Shown here: piece by piece, positions 1-4,440 of the stretch
How the letters are laid out: every line of letters begins with the position of its first letter
Numbering within the stretch: the first letter of the stretch is position 1
Origin: DATIHQ01 sp035480535
Lineage (GTDB): Bacteria; Chlamydiota; Chlamydiia; Chlamydiales; SM23-39
DNA: 5,623 nucleotides
NCBI GenBank assembly: GCA_035480535.1
Contig: DATIHQ010000015.1
Span: forward strand, 1 to 5,623
Reading direction: 5' to 3'
Notes under the pieces: generated by a model
Told to the model about the DNA's origin: nothing
Databases searched by the model: none
What the model saw: the letters and a program-made list of their open reading frames with translations, nothing else
Made by a program: the position numbers and the translations under genes

Positions 1-1520
1 ATCTCCTCTTTGGAGACATGAAGCCCGGGATGAAGAGGAAGTCTTCCCGCGCTCTCTTTTTTCATGTAAAAGCCTTGCCCCTTGATGTAGACCCATTCAT
101 CAAAATGGTGGATCTCCTCATATTCTTCGGGAAAATTCAGCTCTGCCTCAAAGATCAATTCCCCCTCAGGACTTAAGCGATAGGTGAGATGAGACTCAAG
201 ACTTCCTAAATGGGTTTGAAAACCGGGGAAATTATGGAGCCAAAGGCGATGGCGGTTGATGAAATCGGCCACCTGCTCTTTGGGGACGATCTTTTCTTTT
301 TCCTCAAACATCCAATCTTCAAGAAGATAAAATCCTTTGCCTGGGAGATAAACCCAAGGGACAAATAAGGCGGCTTTCTCCGACTGAAGATCTCCCGGCT
401 CGAAAACATACAAGCCCACATGCAAATTCCCCTGAGAGTCGAAATGGAGCCGATATCGCGCCTTGTGGGGCTCTGAAACGATCGGCAAAAAGCGCTGCAG
501 CGACTTTTCCGATTGGGACAAAGCCGAGGCAATTTTATCTTCAGGAATCCGATCACTTTGAAACAGAGGATCATAGCGGCGGCGGTAAAATCCCTTCCCC
601 TCCACATAGAGCCACTCCCCCAGCGGCACTCCGGTAAAATCGCTCTCTCCAGCAGACACTTTTCCTTTATGGCGAATCAAAAAGGAGCGGCTCTTTTCAT
701 CGTATTCAATCCCTTCCAGCGTCTCATCCTCTCCCTCAAACACTTTCAATGGAGATTTCACAGTGGAAAGAGCGGGGATGATCCAAGGCCAGCTCACATC
801 GGAGATATAAAACCAAATCCCCAGCTGGGGAAATTTCAGTACAATCTCATGAGGAACGGGCTTTCCAGAAAACTTAATTTCATAAGGTTCTTTCTCATCG
901 TCCAGATACATCAGCCACTTGGCCAAATCGGACCAAAAAGAAAGCTCAAAGCGCAACGAATGGCCCGCCTTGCCCGCTCGATACTGCGCAATTTCCTCGC
1001 TCGACAGATTCGAAAACTTCAGCGAAGTCTCTTCCGTTTCCACCACCCGTTCCGCGACCGTTTCTTCCAGCCGCTTCCTCGCCGCCGCCGTCTTCGCTTC
1101 AATGGAGAAAAGATGCTTCCTCGTCTTCGAGTCGCAAAAATAACAGCCCGGCTTCCCCTTCTTCAGGCAATCGACATCATAGCCATGCCGTTTGCTGGCC
1201 ATTTGAAACAACCGATTCCAAAGTGATTTACGATAGCGGACGTGGAGAGGCTCCCCAGTCCCATTGAAGATCCGCAAATAGGCCGCGGCCAAATGGGGGC
1301 AGCCCCCTCCCCCTTCAGATACCTTGCAAGAGCAAAACGAATCGGTCACCTCCCCGTCATCCCTCATCTGGATGAAAGGGAAGGCCTTCTTTTTTCCTTT
1401 CTCTTGAACCTCAATCTGATAAGTGCCCTTCGAGAAGACAGGTTCGCCTACAGCCCCGTCCTTTACCAGACCTTGCGCCGCCCCTAAAAACTCTCGAACA
1501 AACTCAGGTTGACGATCCAT
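1..1520 (-). CDS. Probable SNF2-family DEAD/DEAH helicase, N-terminal part (SWIM zinc finger plus tandem repeats), cut by the left edge
   Basis: A single open frame of 506 codons with no stop runs off the left edge, so the C-terminal part is missing. Near the N-terminus is a SWIM-type zinc finger, C63-S-C65-x8-C74-P-H76, followed by LAAAYLRIF, typical of the helix after this finger. Residues about 273-485 hold three diverged tandem repeats, each with a W-[LV]-Y-x-x-G-[KQ]-G-F-Y core (W303, W389, W476). In bacterial SNF2 proteins a SWIM finger and associated domain precede the helicase motor; chlamydiae carry large SNF2 proteins of this kind. The ATPase motifs would lie beyond the edge, so the helicase call is inference; a SWIM-only protein is the alternative. 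The role would be DNA-dependent ATP-driven remodelling in the cytoplasm. Start: ATG at 1520 is chosen, but no good Shine-Dalgarno precedes it. An in-frame TTG at 1541 is possible, and the frame is closed by TAA about 50 bases upstream. Confidence 0.72.
   Translation of the reverse strand, partial: MDRQPEFVREFLGAAQGLVKDGAVGEPVFSKGTYQIEVQEKGKKKAFPFIQMRDDGEVTDSFCSCKVSEGGGGCPHLAAAYLRIFNGTGEPLHVRYRKSLWNRLFQMASKRHGYDVDCLKKGKPGCYFCDSKTRKHLFSIEAKTAAARKRLEETVAERVVETEETSLKFSNLSSEEIAQYRAGKAGHSLRFELSFWSDLAKWLMYLDDEKEPYEIKFSGKPVPHEIVLKFPQLGIWFYISDVSWPWIIPALSTVKSPLKVFEGEDETLEGIEYDEKSRSFLIRHKGKVSAGESDFTGVPLGEWLYVEGKGFYRRRYDPLFQSDRIPEDKIASALSQSEKSLQRFLPIVSEPHKARYRLHFDSQGNLHVGLYVFEPGDLQSEKAALFVPWVYLPGKGFYLLEDWMFEEKEKIVPKEQVADFINRHRLWLHNFPGFQTHLGSLESHLTYRLSPEGELIFEAELNFPEEYEEIHHFDEWVYIKGQGFYMKKESAGRLPLHPGLHVSKEE
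66..704 (-). repeat. Three tandem ~87-residue repeats encoded inside the SNF2-type gene
   Basis: The translated frame shows three copies of one unit. Each begins with a short strand-like segment (YDEKSRSF at 273, FDSQGNLHV at 360, LSPEGELIF at 449) and reaches a conserved core (WLYVEGKGFY at 303, WVYLPGKGFY at 389, WVYIKGQGFY at 476). The first two continue into a helix-like segment (PEDKIASAL, PKEQVADFI); the third begins one (SKEE) as the window ends. Core-to-core distances are 86 and 87 residues. The copies are diverged in sequence, so this is an old domain duplication rather than a recent DNA repeat. More copies may lie past the left edge. Confidence 0.8.
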
Positions 1521-1561
1521 GAGAGGAAAATCCGACCCCAATGCATATAGGCATTCCCCCC

Positions 1562-1591
1562 ATTCTAACCATTAATCGACTTCATTGTCTA
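1562..1591 (-). promoter_or_regulatory. Candidate sigma70-type promoter for the SNF2-type gene
   Basis: On the minus strand, TAGACA (1586-1591) and TAGAAT (1562-1567) are separated by 18 bases, each matching the consensus hexamer at five of six positions. Transcription would start near 1555, giving a leader of roughly 35 bases to the ATG at 1520 or about 14 to the TTG at 1541. It lies just inside the flank of the inverted-repeat element, so the gene need not depend on read-through from the gene upstream. Confidence 0.45.
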
Positions 1592-1609
1592 GCCACGCTG
1601 GGAAATCTA

Positions 1610-1630
1610 GGGCCTGTCGTCATTTGAATC
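1610..1630 (+). repeat. Left terminal inverted repeat of the MITE-like element
   Basis: This 21-base end pairs with 1752-1772 on the opposite strand at 18 of 21 positions, mismatching at its 7th, 14th and 17th bases. The first six bases (GGGCCT) and the block TCGTCA are identical in both ends. The flanking TA extends the symmetry by two bases. Confidence 0.78.
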
Positions 1631-1751
1631 TCTGGGAGATCTTTGATGGATTTTTCTGCAGATTTTCGTGCATGGCCGAGAGACATAGTTGAGAGACTAG
1701 GCCGAGGACAGCTCCGAAAAGCTGCTGGAAAAGCCGCGAAGAGCTCTCCAT

Positions 1752-1772
1752 GATTTAATTGACGATAGGCCC
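1752..1772 (-). repeat. Right terminal inverted repeat of the MITE-like element
   Basis: Reverse complement partner of the repeat at 1610-1630. Its outermost base supplies the G of the TAG stop codon (minus strand, 1774-1772) of the adjacent gene. Confidence 0.78.
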
Positions 1773-2392
1773 TAAAATCTGAGTGCTGAAGAAGTCAGGG
1801 CTACGCGAACTGACACAAGAGCAACCATGGGGTCGATTTTAGGATCCTCCCATTCGAAGGGGGCGTTTCCGTTCATCACGTTTTCCTCATCCTCAATTTC
1901 TTGAAGAATTCGTCTCGCAGTCATATCGGTATCCTTACCCAAAAGTATATCTCTGGGTAATTCGGGACTTTGTTGCATCTTAAGCCGTTCGGCTTGCTCG
2001 AGGCGCTCGGCTTTGCGCTCTGTCATTAACTTCATGCGCCTTTCGACTTCCTTTTCGGCTTTCCCAATGCGCCGCTCGAACTGCTTGAATTTTTTCACGG
2101 CTATCTCCGCTAACGCGACGCTTGAACACGCGACCGTTTTGGTGGAGTCCAAAATTTTCTCCTTCGCCACTTTGTCCAAAGGGAACACTGTCTTGGAACA
2201 ACGATCTTCGACTCTTCTCAAGCCCTCTAGAAGACCTTTATGCAGACTTTGAAGGCTCAATCGATACTTTTTATAGTTTTGACTTTGATCTCGAACGTTG
2301 CTCCCATTCTCCAGATCCGGTATCGCCTGTACAAATTGATTTGGGTCTAACAAGCCCAAAACTGGCTGGATTGAATCAATTGTGAACGACAT
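1772..2392 (-). CDS. Hypothetical coiled-coil protein, 206 residues
   Basis: I do not recognise the family. The protein has no evident signal peptide or membrane segment. Residues about 95-140 form a long, highly charged, heptad-like helix rich in K, R and E (for example KAEKEVERRM and ERLEQAERLK), a likely coiled coil. An acidic stretch follows (QEIEDEE, 164-170). The start is supported by a GAGG Shine-Dalgarno (2397-2400) four bases before the ATG and by a strong promoter just upstream. The gene is transcribed alone: a terminator separates it from ald upstream, and the SNF2-type gene downstream has its own candidate promoter. Its TAG stop codon lies at the edge of the inverted-repeat insertion. 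Removing the element and one TA restores TAG in the same frame, so the insertion did not truncate the protein. A lineage-specific structural or secreted protein is possible, but nothing in the sequence proves it. Confidence 0.75.
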   Translation of the reverse strand: MSFTIDSIQPVLGLLDPNQFVQAIPDLENGSNVRDQSQNYKKYRLSLQSLHKGLLEGLRRVEDRCSKTVFPLDKVAKEKILDSTKTVACSSVALAEIAVKKFKQFERRIGKAEKEVERRMKLMTERKAERLEQAERLKMQQSPELPRDILLGKDTDMTARRILQEIEDEENVMNGNAPFEWEDPKIDPMVALVSVRVALTSSALRF

Positions 2393-2396
2393 AAAA

Positions 2397-2400
2397 CCTC
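2397..2400 (-). promoter_or_regulatory. Shine-Dalgarno of the coiled-coil gene
   Basis: GAGG on the minus strand ends four bases before the ATG at 2392. The spacing is short but usable, and it fixes the start codon. Confidence 0.6.
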
Positions 2401-2415
2401 ATTAAAATGAAGTAC

Positions 2416-2444
2416 ATTATAACAAAACTAAATCAATTAAACAA
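2416..2444 (-). promoter_or_regulatory. Strong sigma70-type promoter of the coiled-coil gene
   Basis: On the minus strand TTGTTT (2439-2444) is followed after exactly 17 bases by a perfect TATAAT (2416-2421). The expected start of transcription is near 2409, leaving a leader of about 17 bases that contains the GAGG ribosome site. The surrounding DNA is very AT-rich. The promoter sits right behind the ald terminator, which indicates an independent unit. Confidence 0.68.
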
Positions 2445-2461
2445 ATAAAACAGATTATTTT

Positions 2462-2483
2462 AAAAACCCCTCTCCGAGGAGGG
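2462..2483 (-). terminator. Rho-independent terminator of ald
   Basis: On the minus strand, five bases after the ald stop codon, a GC-rich hairpin (CCCTC paired with GAGGG around a six-base loop, with an alternative register closing a four-base loop) is followed directly by TTTTT (2466-2462). The plus-strand reading has only a short ACTTTT tail, so it should work mainly for ald. Confidence 0.8.
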
Positions 2484-2487
2484 ACTT

Positions 2488-3600
2488 TTAGGCAAAAACT
2501 TCTTCTAGCTCATGATATTCGTATCCTAAATCCTCTGCCACGTGAGGGTTAGTCACTTTTCCAAAGAATACATTGAGCCCATTTCTTAAATGGCGGTCTT
2601 CTTTGAGGGCTTTTTGATAGCCGAGATTCGCCAATTTAAGGGCATAGGGCAGAGTCGCATTCGTAAGTCCTTGAGTAGAAGTGCGCGCGCAAGCGGCTGG
2701 CATGTTGGTGACGCAATAGTGAACCACTCCATCGACAACGTAGGTAGGATCAGAATGCGTTGTGGGATGAGAAGTTTCGGTACACCCTCCCTGATCAATC
2801 GATATATCGACAATGACCGAACCGGGAAGCATCTTCTTCACCATTTCTTTCGTGATAAGCCTTGGCGCTAATTTCCCAGGAATTAACACCGCGCCAATGA
2901 CTAAGTCGGCCTGGGTCACGCTTTCTTCCACGGAGGAGGGAGTGGAAAAGACTGTCTTCAAAGCGGGAGAATAGAGTTTATCGAGTTCTCTCAATCGAGT
3001 GAGATTTCGATCGAGGATAGTGACATCGGCGCCTAGGCCTAAGGCCATCCGCATCGCTTCAGTTCCAGAGATTCCTGCGCCGAGAACCACGACACGAGAT
3101 CTCCGTACACCGGGAATCCCACCCAAAAGCACACCCCGCCCGCCATTGATCAGCTGCAAAGCCGTGGCACCCATTTGAATGGAAAGCCGCCCCGCAATCT
3201 CACTCATCGGAACAAGCAGAGGAAGCCGTCCCTCATTATCGGTGACTGTTTCATAGGCAATTCCAATCACTTTCTTCTGGAGCAAATGTTTTGTCTGCAC
3301 AGGATCTGGAGCTAAGTGCAAGTAACAGAAGAGAATTTGTCCTTCGTGCATCAGGGGGAATTCGCTCGCTTGAGGCTCTTTTACTTTGATGACCATTTCA
3401 TTTTGGTAGATCTCTTTTGCAGTCTCTACAATGTGAGCTCCCGCCTTCCTGTACATTTCATCGGTATAGCCAATTCTCTCTCCCGCATGCTTTTGAACTT
3501 GGACTGAATGACCCGCCTCAACATAAGCGCGGACAGTCTCTGGCGTCCCGCCTACGCGAAACTCTTTATCCTTGACTTCCTTAGGAATTCCAATTTTCAT
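2488..3600 (-). CDS. ald: Alanine dehydrogenase (NAD-dependent)
   Basis: Complete protein of 370 residues, the usual length for the family. It reversibly converts L-alanine, water and NAD+ to pyruvate, ammonia and NADH in the cytosol, normally as a hexamer, linking alanine use to pyruvate. Seen in the sequence: the N-terminal signature MKIGIPKEVKDKEFRV with substrate-binding R15; K74 in IKVKEP; the catalytic H95 in YLHLAPD; the Rossmann motif GAGISG (174-179) with D197 ending the second strand; and the catalytic D269 in DISIDQGG. The C-terminal region contains NMPAACARTST, typical of the family. The sequence after R15 reads GGTPE, where many relatives have ALTP or GLTP, a mild variation. The start is fixed by GGAG seven bases upstream. 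The gene is a single unit closed by its own terminator, divergent from the toxin-antitoxin pair. Related transhydrogenase alpha subunits are excluded by length and motifs. Confidence 0.96.
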   Translation of the reverse strand: MKIGIPKEVKDKEFRVGGTPETVRAYVEAGHSVQVQKHAGERIGYTDEMYRKAGAHIVETAKEIYQNEMVIKVKEPQASEFPLMHEGQILFCYLHLAPDPVQTKHLLQKKVIGIAYETVTDNEGRLPLLVPMSEIAGRLSIQMGATALQLINGGRGVLLGGIPGVRRSRVVVLGAGISGTEAMRMALGLGADVTILDRNLTRLRELDKLYSPALKTVFSTPSSVEESVTQADLVIGAVLIPGKLAPRLITKEMVKKMLPGSVIVDISIDQGGCTETSHPTTHSDPTYVVDGVVHYCVTNMPAACARTSTQGLTNATLPYALKLANLGYQKALKEDRHLRNGLNVFFGKVTNPHVAEDLGYEYHELEEVFA

Positions 3601-3607
3601 TATACTG

Positions 3608-3611
3608 CTCC
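3608..3611 (-). promoter_or_regulatory. ald: Shine-Dalgarno of ald
   Basis: GGAG on the minus strand lies seven bases before the ATG at 3600, near-ideal spacing, and confirms the start codon. Confidence 0.75.
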
Positions 3612-3655
3612 ATTTTGAATGGATCTAGTCTACTCTAAATGAGGAAAATTCGTAC

Positions 3656-3683
3656 AGAGTAGGAAAAAATTTGTTACGCTCAA
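3656..3683 (-). promoter_or_regulatory. Weak candidate promoter of ald
   Basis: On the minus strand TTGAGC (3678-3683) and TACTCT (3656-3661) are separated by 16 bases. The -35 is fair and the -10 is weak (TAnnnT only). Transcription would begin near 3650, giving a leader of about 50 bases. I see no better pair in this part of the divergent spacer; a regulated or alternative-sigma promoter would look similarly poor. Confidence 0.25.
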
Positions 3684-3689
3684 AAGAAC

Positions 3690-3718
3690 TTGCCCCAAAA
3701 AATTTATACGTTTAAAAT
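3690..3718 (+). promoter_or_regulatory. Candidate promoter of the toxin-antitoxin pair
   Basis: TTGCCC (3690-3695) and TAAAAT (3713-3718) are spaced by 17 bases. The start would fall near 3725, giving a leader of about 54 bases that carries the inverted repeat and the toxin start. It is the only reasonable pair upstream that would leave the toxin ATG inside the transcript. Confidence 0.35.
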
Positions 3719-3750
3719 TTGTCCTTTTCAGAGTCAAATTTCGTCTTAAT

Positions 3751-3780
3751 TTGATAAAATATACCAAAAAAGGGTATAAT
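3751..3780 (+). promoter_or_regulatory. Consensus-like promoter overlapping the toxin start codon
   Basis: TTGATA (3751-3756) and a perfect TATAAT (3775-3780) are spaced by 18 bases. The last two bases of the -10 hexamer are the A and T of the toxin ATG, so a transcript from here would begin around 3787 and lack the toxin start. No other in-frame ATG, GTG or TTG occurs in the first part of the toxin frame. If active, it would express the antitoxin without the toxin; otherwise it is a chance match in AT-rich DNA. Confidence 0.4.
3760..3778. promoter_or_regulatory. Inverted repeat TATACC-N7-GGTATA, likely antitoxin operator
   Basis: Perfect 6-base arms (3760-3765 and 3773-3778) face each other across seven bases, directly before the toxin ATG. 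Type II antitoxins of the XRE class usually bind such a palindrome and repress their own operon. Here it would cover the -10 hexamer at 3775 and the ribosome-binding region (AAAAAAGGG), so binding could block both transcription and initiation. The operator role is inferred. Confidence 0.55.
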
Positions 3781-4093
3781 GGACCTCACTAAGAAGGCCA
3801 ATTGGGAAGTTGGGTTTACTTCCAAGGCAGCGAGACGGAAGAAGCAGCTTCCAGAAACTGTGGCTGAAGAACTGGCTAGATTAATTAAAAATATGGAACT
3901 TGCAGGCCCAATCCAAAAGGATTGGTCCCATTTTGGTCCATTGAAGAAAGATAGGAATATCCCTTCGAATTCTTATCACTGCCACCTTAAAAGCGGGAGA
4001 CCTACTTATGTGGCATGTTGGCAGGTAATAGATAAAAAAATTCAAATCATCGAGATATTTTATGTCGGCACACACGAAAACGCACCCTACTAA
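3779..4093 (+). CDS. Type II toxin, RelE/HigB-like
   Basis: Complete 104-residue basic protein. The C-terminal half has the pattern HCHLKSGRPTYVACWQV (67-83) followed by IIEIFYVGTHENAPY (90-104), characteristic of RelE/HigB-type toxins of the RelE/ParE superfamily. Family members are usually ribosome-dependent mRNA endonucleases that slow translation. The basic helical N-terminal part (KAARRKKQLP, 16-25) and the cluster K56, K57, R59, R74 would fit RNA or ribosome contact; likely key residues are H67, H69, R74, Y95 and H99. The gene precedes its antitoxin and overlaps it by 32 bases, the HigBA order. A short AGGG lies four bases before the ATG. The family is clear; the exact target is not visible, and a ParE-type gyrase toxin is the less likely alternative. 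Confidence 0.87.
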   Translation: MDLTKKANWEVGFTSKAARRKKQLPETVAEELARLIKNMELAGPIQKDWSHFGPLKKDRNIPSNSYHCHLKSGRPTYVACWQVIDKKIQIIEIFYVGTHENAPY

Positions 4094-4352
4094 ACGAAGA
4101 CGTAAGGCTAAAGGACATTTTATTCCTTGGCGTGAGGTCTATAAAAAAGAAATTAGTGCCTATTCTGAAGGCGGATTAATCCTTCGCGGTAGCCGACACA
4201 AAGCAGAGATTACCCAAAAAGAACTGGCCGATGCCCTGGGAATTAGTCAGCATCATGTGAGTGAAATGGAAAATGGTAAAAGACCCATCGGCAAAGAAAT
4301 GGCAAAAAGACTGGCCCATTTTTTCAAAACTGATTACCGCATCTTTCTTTAA
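4062..4352 (+). CDS. XRE-family antitoxin, HigA-like
   Basis: Complete 96-residue protein with a Cro/C1-type helix-turn-helix. ITQKELADALG (50-60) forms the first helix and turn and ISQHHVSEMENGKR (61-74) the recognition helix, followed by EMAKRLAHFF (79-88). The N-terminal 20 residues are strongly basic (KRRRKAKG, 11-18), and the middle linker (GGLILRGSRHKA) is usual for antitoxins paired with this toxin family. It should bind and neutralise the toxin encoded just upstream and repress the operon at the palindrome before it. The start lies inside the last 11 codons of the toxin gene, with only a weak GAGA nearby, so translation is probably coupled to the toxin. The alternative is a stand-alone regulator, unlikely given the overlap. 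Confidence 0.87.
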   Translation: MSAHTKTHPTKRRRKAKGHFIPWREVYKKEISAYSEGGLILRGSRHKAEITQKELADALGISQHHVSEMENGKRPIGKEMAKRLAHFFKTDYRIFL

Positions 4353-4400
4353 CAATCTGACTGTTAAATACATACACACACTCTAATTATATTAATTAAT

Positions 4401-4429
4401 TTGATATTAATGATAAATTTTACTATAAT
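4401..4429 (+). promoter_or_regulatory. Near-consensus promoter of the methyltransferase gene
   Basis: TTGATA (4401-4406) and a perfect TATAAT (4424-4429) are separated by the ideal 17 bases. The -35 is preceded by the AT-rich palindrome ATTAATTAAT (4391-4400), which could act as an UP-like element. Transcription should begin at about 4435-4438, only a few bases before the ATG at 4441. The 88-base gap after the antitoxin gene holds little else. Confidence 0.68.
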
Positions 4430-4440
4430 TATTCGCAATT

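Larger units (their letters stand above)
1610..1772. mobile_element. MITE-like non-autonomous insertion element, 163 bp with 21-bp terminal inverted repeats
   Basis: The two ends are inverted repeats matching at 18 of 21 positions: the left begins GGGCCTGTCGTCA, and the right, read on the other strand, begins GGGCCTATCGTCA. Each end is directly flanked by TA (1608-1609 and 1773-1774), consistent with a TA target duplication as in IS630/Tc1-mariner elements; reading the flank as CTA would fit some IS5 groups. No transposase fits inside. The interior holds only a 35-codon frame on the plus strand (1646-1753) and a 43-codon frame on the minus strand (1620-1751), neither recognisable. It is probably a MITE or an internally deleted insertion sequence mobilised in trans. 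The right end overlaps the stop codon of the coiled-coil gene at 1772-2392. This element and its flanks fill the 250-base gap between the two genes. Confidence 0.75.

Noticed and set aside
206..607. 133-codon minus-strand frame in a different phase
   Set aside because: It is a shifted shadow of the SNF2-type gene; the repeat cores are read in the other frame.
513..1226. 237-codon open frame on the plus strand, and shorter plus-strand frames at 919-1143 and 1242-1487
   Set aside because: They lie opposite the continuous 506-codon SNF2-type frame, which has a zinc finger and internal protein repeats; the antisense translations are basic, low-complexity and show no domain.
2013..2385. Plus-strand frames opposite the coiled-coil gene
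   Set aside because: No ribosome site, and they overlap a gene with a good promoter, Shine-Dalgarno and coherent coiled-coil protein.
1772..2392. Truncation of the coiled-coil gene by the inverted-repeat insertion
   Set aside because: The predicted empty site also reads TAG at the same codon, so the stop predates the insertion.
2590..2871. Plus-strand frame inside ald
   Set aside because: Antisense shadow of a well-identified conserved gene.
3701..3720. Imperfect AT-rich palindrome in the divergent spacer
   Set aside because: The symmetry is broken in the middle and is explained by A- and T-tracts.
4350..4366. TAACA-N7-TGTTA inverted repeat at the antitoxin stop as a possible terminator or operator
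   Set aside because: Only five AT-rich pairs with no T-run after it; too weak for a terminator, and similar matches are expected by chance in this AT-rich stretch.
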